In this document: positions 1-8,556 of the stretch, piece after piece
Numbering within the stretch: position 1 is the stretch's first letter
Layout: the number at the start of each line of letters is the position of its first letter
Source of the DNA: Anaerolineaceae bacterium
GTDB lineage: Bacteria; Chloroflexota; Anaerolineae; Aggregatilineales; Phototrophicaceae
Assembly: GCA_007693385.1 (NCBI GenBank)
Contig: REDR01000123.1
Span: 186,001 to 250,000, forward strand
DNA length: 64,000 bases
Reading direction: 5' to 3'
Notes under the pieces: generated by a model
Told to the model about the DNA's origin: nothing
Database searches by the model: none
What the model saw: the letters and a program-made list of their open reading frames with translations, nothing else
Program-made: the position numbers and the translations under genes

Positions 1-89
1 GCTACAATGTCCCAGCCGAGCGCGATTAGATCGCTGGCGAATTCGACGACGTTGGTCTTGTCATAAACACTAATCAGAGCGCGAGGCAT
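1..89 (-). CDS. purH: PurH (AICAR formyltransferase/IMP cyclohydrolase), N-terminal fragment
   Basis: Reading the minus strand from an ATG at 89 gives 29 codons that run off the left edge of the window. The peptide starts MPRALISVYDKTNVVEFAS and continues with a Leu/Ile-Ala-Leu-Gly-Trp segment. This matches the conserved start of the IMP cyclohydrolase domain of PurH (R-A-L-I-S-V-x-D-K-T-x-I-V-x-F-A). PurH carries out the last two steps of IMP synthesis in the cytoplasm. Only the extreme N-terminus is visible, so the formyltransferase half cannot be checked. The call rests on a short but distinctive match. Confidence 0.75.
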   Translation of the reverse strand, partial: MPRALISVYDKTNVVEFASDLIALGWDIV

Positions 90-166
90 AATAATCCTTT
101 ACTGGTCAATCCATAGTTGTACATTCACGATCATACCGCAGATAACGTTGTCCTTTGTATGGTGGA

Positions 167-943
167 TTATGCTTGCTGACGCCGCCGCCAGCGTTTGAGC
201 AACCACAGGCCATAGAATTGATAAATCCAGTGAATGAATGGAAAGACGCGCCCGACCATGTAAAATATCTGGTAGGGAGATGACGGGCGAACGTGTTTGC
301 GATTATGGCGAATACCATTGACGATGCGTCCAGCGACGAAATCGGCGGTCTGACTGGGGCGCAATTGCGGCGTGGTGGGATTAGCCGCTTGAAAGAAACC
401 GGTGCGCGTGGCGATGGGATACACCAGCATAAGACGCGCCTCTGGCGGTGCTTCAAAGCGATAGCCCCATGTGAAATGATTGAGCGCCGCTTTCGTCGCA
501 CCGTACAGCGCATAGCCGGGGATCGGTAGTTGGGCGATGGCCGACGCGGTAATGACGACCATATGCTCGCGTCCGGGGTTCAGCGCCCGCATCCGTGTGA
601 TGGTGTACAACGGCGAGAACACGTTAACGCGGTGGATCGCTTCGATTTGCTCCCAGCTCGTCGCGTGGAAATCGCCGTAATAGGCGAAACCAGCGTTAGC
701 GATGAAAATATCAACGCCGCCGATCTGCTCGGTAGCATAGGCGATTATCTCGTCAACTGTCTCCGGTTGGGATAAATCCGCTTGATAGGGCAGAATACGG
801 GCGCGACCTGCTTGTGGCACATCGAACGAGTCGCGGTCTACAGCGATGATACGGCAATCGTATGCGGCCAGACGCTTTAGCAATGCCAGCCCGATACCCG
901 ATGCCGCGCCGGTGAGGATGATATTCTGATTATCTATTTGCAT
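167..943 (-). CDS. Short-chain dehydrogenase/reductase (classical SDR)
   Basis: A 258-residue protein with a full classical SDR signature. It has the Rossmann dinucleotide-binding motif TGAASGIG at residues 11-18, the NAG motif at 83-85, and the catalytic Ser134, Tyr147 and Lys151 (YGATK). The length is typical for the family. The substrate cannot be told from sequence; NAD(P)-dependent oxidation or reduction of a small alcohol or ketone is the family role. The C-terminus is aromatic and basic (residues about 225-258), which could be a membrane-proximal helix. The gene lies downstream of the purH start on the opposite side of a short gap and is divergent from the FHA gene. Confidence 0.85.
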   Translation of the reverse strand: MQIDNQNIILTGAASGIGLALLKRLAAYDCRIIAVDRDSFDVPQAGRARILPYQADLSQPETVDEIIAYATEQIGGVDIFIANAGFAYYGDFHATSWEQIEAIHRVNVFSPLYTITRMRALNPGREHMVVITASAIAQLPIPGYALYGATKAALNHFTWGYRFEAPPEARLMLVYPIATRTGFFQAANPTTPQLRPSQTADFVAGRIVNGIRHNRKHVRPSSPYQIFYMVGRVFPFIHWIYQFYGLWLLKRWRRRQQA

Positions 944-1042
944 GTGTGTCAGACTGTTATTTTATGATGCACAAACGATCAAAGTTGGTTATGATGTTAT
1001 CATGTTTCGCGCTAGCTGATAAGCACTGTGGAGAATACTGCA

Positions 1043-1402
1043 ATGGACTACAAAATTAGCGTCTCCATTATGAGCGGGGCAGAAGATGGCAATATGTTGG
1101 AATATAGCCTGATGCGCGGCGATGGTAGAAAGACAGCCACCGGTTGGGTACTTACAATTGGTCGCCATGATGAGAACGACATCTACCTGCGTCATGACCT
1201 TTACACTTCGCGCTACCACGCAGAGATTATCTGCGATAGGGGAGCATGGTACCTACGAGACCTCGACAGTACGAACGGCACATTCTTTGAAAACCCTGAC
1301 GATTACTTCAACGAACGACGGATTTATGGCACACATAGCCTAACGGAAAATCAACTTTTCCGCATCGGGCGCACATGGCTACAGTTCGAATCCATAGAGT
1401 AG
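1043..1402 (+). CDS. FHA-domain phosphothreonine-binding protein
   Basis: A stand-alone FHA domain of 119 residues. Visible motifs are GRHDEND (the conserved Gly-Arg), TSRYHAEI (Ser-Arg-x-His) and LRDLDSTNGTF, the canonical FHA core that reads phospho-Thr peptides. I chose the ATG at 1043 over an in-frame GTG at 1028, because GGAG at 1030-1033 sits correctly for the ATG and overlaps the GTG. It lies 9 bp upstream of the Clp-N/phosphotransferase gene and two genes ahead of a Ser/Thr kinase, so it is a plausible reader of that kinase's products. No catalytic or membrane segment is present. Confidence 0.85.
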   Translation: MDYKISVSIMSGAEDGNMLEYSLMRGDGRKTATGWVLTIGRHDENDIYLRHDLYTSRYHAEIICDRGAWYLRDLDSTNGTFFENPDDYFNERRIYGTHSLTENQLFRIGRTWLQFESIE

Positions 1403-1411
1403 AAAAGACCC

Positions 1412-3343
1412 ATGAATATTACTTTGCGAGATATTTTAATCGGGGCACGACAAGAGTCTTTTCGGATGCGTCATTTCTTCATCGGCGTGGAGCATATTTT
1501 CGTCACGTTGTTGCAGATACACGGTAGCATCGCGGCCAGCGTGATGCAGGAATGCGGGCTGACACCGGAGTATGTCGTCAACGCGGTGCGGCGGAAAATC
1601 AGTAAAGGCGGCAAGGAGCGCACATTCGTTGACCTGCGGCGGACAATACGTGCCGAGACGATACTGGACATCGCCCAAGAAATCGCGCTGGAAGCAGGAC
1701 GCCGCGAAGTCAATGAGCGCGATGTTCTGCTGGCAATCCTCGAAGAAGGGCAAAGCGTCCCGGTGCGTGTACTGGCGGCTTTAGGACTAAACGACACGCA
1801 AAAGTTGATCGACATGGCGCGAAGCTACACGATGAATGTCGATTCGCAACAGCCATATATCCGCGTGATATACGGCGCGGAATTCGACGTTGATGAGCCG
1901 CTAGACCGCCATCAACTGTTACTATTGCGTCGCATGTTCTACGGCTATGATCGGATTCGAATCGAGCGACGTCTGACCGGAGGCTACAGCGATGCGACAC
2001 TGGTCGTCGTCACGCCTATTGATGGCGACAATCGTCAGCACGCCGCCATTGCAGTAAAGATCAACCGTGTAGATCGCATCTACGATGAAGCGAAACGTTA
2101 CGAACAACACGTGAAAAACAAACTCCCGTCGATGACCGCCCGCATTGAAGAGAAGCCTTATGTGTTGGAAGCTAGCGGCATTGCTGGCTTGAAGTATACG
2201 TTAGTCACTGGCAGTGATCGTGTGCCGCGCGATTTACGGATGGTGCTGGCGAAATGGTCGGCTTATGACATTGGCGACTGGTTACAGAAACAGTTGTTCC
2301 CCACGTTCGGCCATACATGGTGGCGGCAAAATCGCCCGTATCGCTTTCAGGCGTGGCAAGAATACGATTGGTTATTGCCGCCGGTGCTGACACTGGAGTA
2401 TATGACGGAGGAGAGAAGCGAAAAAGTAGCGGAAGTGACGCAACTGAAAGCGCCCATCAAGCGCACGCATCTACGTCATATTGCCTGTGATGATGTGGTC
2501 GCGCTGAGCAAGTTTGAAGTACATCGCGTTTTGCCGGAAAGTAACACGATTCAACTGGCGATCTCGCAGGGTGACGGCGCAACACGCGCATATCAGATTG
2601 AGGTACGTGGCGTAGATTTTGAGGGTGTGACCTATTATCGGCGTGAGAAGATCGAACTGATTTATGGGCGGGTATTGCAAACCCGTAACGAGGAATTACT
2701 CAACGCACTCTATGCGCTACAGCCGGATTTTCAAGCTGAGTTTCGTACCATCAGGATCGCGCCTGATCTGGAAATCCCGAATCCGGTGATAGCGTACGAA
2801 AAGCTACTGGACGATTACGTGAACGGATCACTTTGCACAGTTCATGGCGACTTGCATCCGGGCAATATCATGATCGGCCCCAACCGTAGCGCTTTCTTGA
2901 TCGACTTCGCGCATTCCCGCGAAGGGCACACAATCGGCGATTGGGCAATGCTGGAAATCAGCTTGATGAGCGACTACATCGCGCCGCTATTGCCCGATAG
3001 TTCATGGGATGGTTTGCGCGAATTTGTTCAACGTTTGATTGACCTCAATGGTGACGATAGTTTGCTCGATGATTCTCAGCCGTCATTGAGTGCGCTGGGT
3101 GTTGTCGCGCAAATTCGGCAGATCGTCGCGCAATGTCTGGTCGTGCCCGATGTCTGGTCAGAGTATTATGTCGCGTTGACTTTTTGCAGTCTGCGGGCGC
3201 TTAGCTGGCAGAAGACGGTCAGCGTGACGGCGCGGCGATTGCTATTTCTAGTGGCAGGAGTCGCCCTGCACGAATTGAACACGCGCTTTAAGCCGTTGCC
3301 CCCACCGAAGACGCCTTCGCCGGATGACACCGAGATTCCGTAG
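1412..3343 (+). CDS. Clp-N domain fused to a phosphotransferase-like (APH/kinase fold) domain
   Basis: A 643-residue fusion. Residues about 1-145 form a double Clp repeat (Clp-N/ClpR), seen as GVEHIFVTLL and later ERDVLLAILEEG, the substrate- or adaptor-recognition domain of ClpA/ClpC, but no AAA+ ATPase follows. From about 185 there is a kinase-like lobe with GGYSDA (glycine-rich loop), an AVKI lysine, and then HGDLHPGNI starting at residue 478 and LIDFAHS, which match the Brenner motif and the metal-binding Asp of aminoglycoside/choline kinases. So a small-molecule or protein phosphotransferase activity is possible. It may belong to the kinase-like domains described in NTPase-centred conflict systems, but I am unsure. 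It is sandwiched between the FHA gene (9 bp) and the Ser/Thr kinase (71 bp). Confidence 0.7.
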   Translation: MNITLRDILIGARQESFRMRHFFIGVEHIFVTLLQIHGSIAASVMQECGLTPEYVVNAVRRKISKGGKERTFVDLRRTIRAETILDIAQEIALEAGRREVNERDVLLAILEEGQSVPVRVLAALGLNDTQKLIDMARSYTMNVDSQQPYIRVIYGAEFDVDEPLDRHQLLLLRRMFYGYDRIRIERRLTGGYSDATLVVVTPIDGDNRQHAAIAVKINRVDRIYDEAKRYEQHVKNKLPSMTARIEEKPYVLEASGIAGLKYTLVTGSDRVPRDLRMVLAKWSAYDIGDWLQKQLFPTFGHTWWRQNRPYRFQAWQEYDWLLPPVLTLEYMTEERSEKVAEVTQLKAPIKRTHLRHIACDDVVALSKFEVHRVLPESNTIQLAISQGDGATRAYQIEVRGVDFEGVTYYRREKIELIYGRVLQTRNEELLNALYALQPDFQAEFRTIRIAPDLEIPNPVIAYEKLLDDYVNGSLCTVHGDLHPGNIMIGPNRSAFLIDFAHSREGHTIGDWAMLEISLMSDYIAPLLPDSSWDGLREFVQRLIDLNGDDSLLDDSQPSLSALGVVAQIRQIVAQCLVVPDVWSEYYVALTFCSLRALSWQKTVSVTARRLLFLVAGVALHELNTRFKPLPPPKTPSPDDTEIP

Positions 3344-3364
3344 CGATCATGGGTGAATCAGGCA

Positions 3365-3378
3365 ATAAGTGTTATAAT
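3365..3378 (+). promoter_or_regulatory. Extended -10 promoter candidate for the kinase-NTPase-WD40 gene
   Basis: TATAAT at 3373-3378 is preceded by TGT at 3370-3372 (extended -10). No good -35 hexamer is present 16-18 bp upstream. The start codon lies 36 bp downstream, so the large kinase gene may be transcribed on its own as well as with the two genes ahead of it. Confidence 0.4.
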
Positions 3379-3414
3379 GTGCGCTAATTGGCTCAACTGA
3401 GGGTGAGATGATCT

Positions 3415-6400
3415 ATGCAGGACTTAACGGGGCGCGTCATCAAAGCGTACGAACTACAAGAACTCATCGGGGAAGGTGGATTCGGGGCGGTTTATAAAGC
3501 ACGGCAACAATTGATTGAGCGCGAAGTCGCGGTGAAGATTATCCTGCCGCATTATGCCAACCAGCCGGAATTTATCCGCCGCTTCGAGACAGAGGCGCAA
3601 CTGGTCGCCCGTCTGGAACACCCGTATATCGTCCCGTTATATGATTACTGGCGCGAGCCAAGCGGCGCGTATCTGGTCATGCGCTATCTACGCGCTGGCA
3701 ACCTGCAAGAGAAAATTAAAGAGACTGGCGGCATCCCTCTAGCAGAGGCCGGACGCATGATTAACCAGCTTTGCGAAGCGCTGATTGTGGCGCACCGTCA
3801 GAGCGTGATTCACCGTGACCTCAAGCCGGAGAATATCTTGCTGGATGAAGAGGGCAACGCCTATTTGTCCGATTTCGGCATCGCAAAAGAACTGGGCGTC
3901 AAGCAAGAACTCACGCAGAACAACGCGATACTCGGATCACCGGCCTATTTGTCGCCGGAGCAGGTGCGCGGCGAGCCGGTCACGCCGCAATCCGATATAT
4001 ACGCGCTGGGCATCGTGTTATACGAGGTGCTTTCCGGCGAGCGCCCCTTCAAAGATTCGACACCCGCCGCGCAAATGTACAAACATCTCAGCGAACCGAT
4101 CCCCGACATCAGCGCGAATACGCCGGGCATACCGGCCACCGTCAACGCGGTGCTACAGCGTGCTACCGCCAAAGAAGCGAATGACCGCTACCGCGACGCG
4201 ATTGAATTCGCCCGCGCCTTCCGTTCCGCCATCAAGATGGCTGTCTCTGCTGACGAGTGGCCGTCCGTGATGCAGACTTCCGTCGTGGTCGGAGAGAGTT
4301 CCGGTAGTATCCACATCCCCGATCCGGAGAATCCGTATAAGGGCTTGCGTGCCTTTCAGCAATCAGACTCCGAAGAGTTCTTCGGACGGGACAGCCTGAT
4401 TCAAAGCATTCTGGATCGCATGCAAGAATCGGCGGATAATGCCCGTTTTCTGGCCGTCGTCGGGCCTAGCGGAAGCGGTAAGTCGAGCGTCATCAAGGCG
4501 GGCGTCATCCCGAAACTGCGGGCGGGGGGGATGCCGTATTCAGATCGCTGGTTTGTGGTCGAGATGCTCCCCGGCGTCGATCCGATGGAAGAACTGGAAG
4601 CGGCGTTATTGCGCGTCGCCGTGAACCCACCGGAAAGCCTGCTGGAACAGTTGAACGCCGATGAGCGCGGGCTGGTACGTGCGATTAAGCGCGTGCTACC
4701 CGGCGATGATGACAACTCCGAATTATTGATCGTGATTGACCAGCTAGAAGAATTGTTCACGCTGGTTGATGATGAGGCGGTGCGCCGTCATGTGCTGGAT
4801 AGCCTGTATACTGCTGTGATGGACCCGCGCAGTCGTGTGCGCGTCATTGTGACATTGCGGGCGGATTTTTATGACCGTCCGTTGCAGTATCCACGCTTCG
4901 GCCAGTTAATGCGTGCGCGGACAGAGGTTGTCCTGCCGATGAACGCTGAAGAATTGGAGCAGGCGATCACCGGCCCGGCCAAGCGTGCCGGATTGCATCT
5001 GGAGAACGGTCTGGTGACCGCTATCGTCACTGATGTCAACGAACAGCCGGGCGCTTTGCCGTTGCTTCAGTACGCGCTGACCGAGTTATTTGAACGCCGG
5101 AACGGGCCAACACTAACCACAAGCGCGTATTCCGAAATCGGCGGCACGATGGGCGCTCTAGCGCGGCGAGCGGATGAGCTGTACGGCGGGCTTGGCGAAG
5201 AAGCGCAATCTGCCGCCTCTCAGATGTTCCTGCGGTTGGTCACATTGGGCGAGGGTACGGAAGACACGCGCCGCCGCACCATGTTGCCGGAGTTGCTATC
5301 CATCGGCGATGATCCCGACGAGATGAACATGGTTATTGAGGCGTTTGGCCGCTATCGCTTGCTAACCTTCGATCATGATCCGTCTACCCGTTCGGCGACT
5401 GTGGAAGTCGCGCACGAAGCGCTAATCCGCCAGTGGGGGAGGTTGCGCGACTGGTTGAATGAGAGCCGCGACGACCTGCGCACCCAGCGCCGTCTGGCGT
5501 CCATCGCTGAAGATTGGCGCAGTAGCAACTACGACAACAGCTATCTGGTGCGCGGCTCGCGCTTACAGCAGTTTGATTCGTGGCGACAAAAGACCACGCT
5601 AGCCCTGAATGACCTTGAACGCAAGTACCTACAAGCGTGTATCGATCAACGTCAGCGCATCGAAGCGGAAGAAGCGGAGCGTCGCAATCGTGAGATTGAG
5701 TTAGAGCGTCGCTCACGGAATCGCCTGCGGGCGCTGGTGATGGTGATGAGTGTGGCGGCGGTGATCTCGTTTGTGCTGGCGATCTTCGCTTTCTCACAAC
5801 AGCAAGAAGCACAATCCGCACAATCTCGTGCTGAAAGCGCGGCGGAGCAGGAGCTACTCGCCCGTACAGAAGCGGAGCAGAGCGCCTTGCAAGCGCAAAG
5901 CCTGGCAGTTGCGGCTAATGCCCGTAACACACAGATTCAACACGAGACCACGCTGGCCTTGTCTCTGGCATTGGCCGCCAATGAAAAATACACGCCGCCT
6001 TCGCTGGAAGTGTTGCGCGTGCTGGCGACAACTGCGTATAGTCCGGGCGTGAGAGCGCGGTTTGAAGGTCACGAAGGCACAGTCTTATCCGGCGACATCA
6101 CAGCAGACGGAAGCATGATCGCCTCCGCTTCCGCAGATGGCACATTGCGCCTGTGGGATGGCACGGAGCGCGATTTGATCCGCATCATCGAGACTGATGA
6201 AGAAGTGTTGACGACCGCTAAATTCTCCCCTGACGGGCAAACCGTCGCCACAGCCGGCACGAGTGGCGTCATCATGTTATATGATGTGGCGACGGGAGAG
6301 CTTCTGCAGACGCTATCCGGTCACAGTGATGTCGTGACATCGCTCGATTTCGGCGCGGATGGGGCGCGGTTGCTCTCCGGCTCGGTTGACCACACCATGC

Positions 6401-8061
6401 GCTTGTGGGACATCAATACAGGCGAAGCGTTGCAGATATTCGACGACGCGGAGAGCGTCATATTCAAAGTAGCGCTATCAGCCGATGGTGAGATCGCCGC
6501 TTCGAGTCATGGCGATACATTTCTGGTTGAGAACGCGCCGGGCACAGTGATTGACCGCCGCGTGCGCGTGTGGGATGTGGAAAGCGGCGAAGTTCTCCAT
6601 GCCTTCGATCTCGAGGGTGGTTGGGTGCGAGCGGTAGCGATTAGTCCAGATAGTCAAATGATCGCTGGCGCGACATGGAATGCCGCCCGTAATGGCACGG
6701 TGCATCTATGGGATCGTGAAACAGGCGAAGAAGTCCTGCGGATGTTCGGCCATAACGATCTGGTGACCGGCTTGCAGTTCGATGATAGCGGTGAGCATAT
6801 CTACTCGGTATCGTGGGATCGCTCTCTGCGAGTGTGGGACACCGAGAAGGGCATCGAAGTCAATCGTTTTGATGTATTCGGTGATTTAGCGCTGGATGTC
6901 GCGCTGTCGGCAGATGGTGAATACGCGGCGGTATTCACCGGCAATATCGGCGGTAATGAGCTTCTACGAGAGCGTGAGCGAACCGTCGATCCGTCAGTGT
7001 GGATGATTGACCTGCGTACACGCGCCCAAATCCACACTTTAACCGGCTCGCGTGATTGGGTGTGGGGCGTTACCGCCCATCCTGAAGGCGATTATGCTGT
7101 GTCGAGTTCGGGTGTATTGCGCCCACAGCAGACGCCTGATCTTGACAACTTAATCCGCATCTGGAACGTACAGACTGGCGAGTTGGTGCGCGAACTAACG
7201 GACAGTCCGCACACCAGCACCGTCGAGAGCGTGACATTCAGCGCGGATGGCGCGGTCTTCGCATCGGTAGGGTGGGATGGTCTAGCAGTCGCATGGTCGT
7301 TTGATGCGGAGCGTGGTGACGCGACGGTATTATGGCAGGCGTCACTACCTGATGAAGAGGTTATCGCGCTTAACGCTGGATTCTCACCGGATGGGTCACT
7401 GCTGGCAGTTGGCGTAGGTGACGGCTCAATAGCGGTATTTGATGCGACATCCGGCGAACTTCTGCGGCAGTTTGGAGACCATACAGGCGCAGTAGCCGGT
7501 ATCGTGTTCAGTCCAGACGGAGAAACGATCCTCACCGGTTCTTATGATCGCACGGCGGCGCTGTGGGACGCAACAACAGGCGAACGGTTGGTAACATTTG
7601 AAGGACACACAGACCGCGTTAATGATGTCGCTTTTGCGCCGGATGGTAACCGTGTGTTGACCGCTTCATGGGACGTGACCGCGCGTATCTGGGATGCGAC
7701 GACGGGCGAAGAGATACGTCAATTCGCCGGTCATAGTGACCGCTTGCAGGCGATTAAAGTTAGCGCGGATGGTTCGCTAGTATTGACTGGCGGCGCGGAC
7801 ACCACCATGCGTTTATGGGATATCGAGACGGCGCAGGAGGTCTTTCAGTTTGAAGGTCATACCAACTGGGTGAGTCAGGTGGCATTTCTGGCTGATGGTG
7901 TCAGCGCCATTTCTAGCGGACAGGATAACACCTTGCGCGTTTGGCGTCTGCCAATTTCTGCGGATGAAATCGTCGATTGGGCGCAAAGTGAGCGCTACGT
8001 ACGCCCGTTGACCTGCGCTGAACGTGAGCAGTTTCGCGTTGAACCGTTATGCGAATCTTAG
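3415..8061 (+). CDS. Ser/Thr protein kinase - STAND-type NTPase - WD40 repeat protein
   Basis: A 1548-residue signalling giant. Residues 1-270 are an intact Hanks-type kinase: GEGGFGAVYK loop, Lys41 in VAVK, HRDLKPEN from His133 with catalytic Asp135, DFG at 153, and an APE-like SPEQ. Residues about 305-700 are a STAND-type NTPase (nSTAND1-like), with the NPYKGLRAF and FFGRD entry motifs, Walker A GPSGSGKSS (Lys356) and Walker B LLIVIDQLEELF. A hydrophobic helix at about 770-790 would place the kinase inside and the rest outside, or anchor the protein. From about 882 to 1512 I count 14 WD40 blades, i.e. two seven-bladed propellers, several with GH...WD pairs. The tail LTCAEREQF is a recurrent ending in such proteins. 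STAND proteins usually switch on ligand binding to the repeats. Confidence 0.92.
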   Translation: MQDLTGRVIKAYELQELIGEGGFGAVYKARQQLIEREVAVKIILPHYANQPEFIRRFETEAQLVARLEHPYIVPLYDYWREPSGAYLVMRYLRAGNLQEKIKETGGIPLAEAGRMINQLCEALIVAHRQSVIHRDLKPENILLDEEGNAYLSDFGIAKELGVKQELTQNNAILGSPAYLSPEQVRGEPVTPQSDIYALGIVLYEVLSGERPFKDSTPAAQMYKHLSEPIPDISANTPGIPATVNAVLQRATAKEANDRYRDAIEFARAFRSAIKMAVSADEWPSVMQTSVVVGESSGSIHIPDPENPYKGLRAFQQSDSEEFFGRDSLIQSILDRMQESADNARFLAVVGPSGSGKSSVIKAGVIPKLRAGGMPYSDRWFVVEMLPGVDPMEELEAALLRVAVNPPESLLEQLNADERGLVRAIKRVLPGDDDNSELLIVIDQLEELFTLVDDEAVRRHVLDSLYTAVMDPRSRVRVIVTLRADFYDRPLQYPRFGQLMRARTEVVLPMNAEELEQAITGPAKRAGLHLENGLVTAIVTDVNEQPGALPLLQYALTELFERRNGPTLTTSAYSEIGGTMGALARRADELYGGLGEEAQSAASQMFLRLVTLGEGTEDTRRRTMLPELLSIGDDPDEMNMVIEAFGRYRLLTFDHDPSTRSATVEVAHEALIRQWGRLRDWLNESRDDLRTQRRLASIAEDWRSSNYDNSYLVRGSRLQQFDSWRQKTTLALNDLERKYLQACIDQRQRIEAEEAERRNREIELERRSRNRLRALVMVMSVAAVISFVLAIFAFSQQQEAQSAQSRAESAAEQELLARTEAEQSALQAQSLAVAANARNTQIQHETTLALSLALAANEKYTPPSLEVLRVLATTAYSPGVRARFEGHEGTVLSGDITADGSMIASASADGTLRLWDGTERDLIRIIETDEEVLTTAKFSPDGQTVATAGTSGVIMLYDVATGELLQTLSGHSDVVTSLDFGADGARLLSGSVDHTMRLWDINTGEALQIFDDAESVIFKVALSADGEIAASSHGDTFLVENAPGTVIDRRVRVWDVESGEVLHAFDLEGGWVRAVAISPDSQMIAGATWNAARNGTVHLWDRETGEEVLRMFGHNDLVTGLQFDDSGEHIYSVSWDRSLRVWDTEKGIEVNRFDVFGDLALDVALSADGEYAAVFTGNIGGNELLRERERTVDPSVWMIDLRTRAQIHTLTGSRDWVWGVTAHPEGDYAVSSSGVLRPQQTPDLDNLIRIWNVQTGELVRELTDSPHTSTVESVTFSADGAVFASVGWDGLAVAWSFDAERGDATVLWQASLPDEEVIALNAGFSPDGSLLAVGVGDGSIAVFDATSGELLRQFGDHTGAVAGIVFSPDGETILTGSYDRTAALWDATTGERLVTFEGHTDRVNDVAFAPDGNRVLTASWDVTARIWDATTGEEIRQFAGHSDRLQAIKVSADGSLVLTGGADTTMRLWDIETAQEVFQFEGHTNWVSQVAFLADGVSAISSGQDNTLRVWRLPISADEIVDWAQSERYVRPLTCAEREQFRVEPLCES

Positions 8062-8117
8062 AAACAGTTAAAAGAATTCTCATGTCATTCGCAAGTAATC
8101 TACTGAAAACGATGTAA

Positions 8118-8135
8118 AATTGGTATATACCAATT
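8118..8135. promoter_or_regulatory. 18-bp perfect palindrome, probable operator
   Basis: AATTGGTATATACCAATT at 8118-8135 is a perfect dyad with no loop, 39 bp upstream of the STAS start. Its TGGTATATACCA core resembles sites of the GntR/HutC family (NagR/DasR-type). The central TATATA could also overlap a -10 element, so binding would block transcription of the STAS-glgX pair. No GntR gene is in the window. Confidence 0.5.
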
Positions 8136-8174
8136 AAAATCTAATGCACACTGATATCTTATGGAAGCAATTAT

Positions 8175-8555
8175 ATGGTAGCCCTCAATCAAAAAGTAAA
8201 CTACAGGCTGATATTTGAGATGTTAGAAGTCACAATAGAACAAGACCGCGACGTTACAATCCTTGGCCTGCACGGTGAACTGGACTCACAATCCGCGCCA
8301 GAAGTCCGCGAGCAATTGCTGAATGCTGTACACAGCGACAGCAAAATTGTGCTTGATATGAGCAATGTTAGCTATATGTCGAGCGCGGGACTGCGCGTTT
8401 TATTGCTGTTGTATCGTCGCATCCGCGAGAATGTAGGACAGATCGTGGTCACCGGCCTGCATGACGAAGTGCGCGACGTGATGGCGATTACCGGATTCCT
8501 TGATTTCTTCGTGACAGCTAAAAGCCGTCGAGAGGCGATCATGGCGATGAGCTAG
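8175..8555 (+). CDS. STAS-domain anti-anti-sigma factor
   Basis: A 126-residue single STAS domain. The core LDMSNVSYMSSAGLRVLL carries the Ser (in MSSAGL) that RsbW/SpoIIAB-type kinases phosphorylate in partner switching. The ATG at 8175 has GGAAG at 8163-8167. A second ATG at 8220 would start exactly at the STAS fold (MLEVTIEQD, compare the STAS protein at 22276), so 111 residues is a possible alternative. Its stop is separated by one base from the glgX start, implying translational coupling. It is an unusual partner for a glycogen enzyme; the cognate anti-sigma kinase may be the one at 22671. Confidence 0.88.
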   Translation: MVALNQKVNYRLIFEMLEVTIEQDRDVTILGLHGELDSQSAPEVREQLLNAVHSDSKIVLDMSNVSYMSSAGLRVLLLLYRRIRENVGQIVVTGLHDEVRDVMAITGFLDFFVTAKSRREAIMAMS

Positions 8556-8556
8556 T

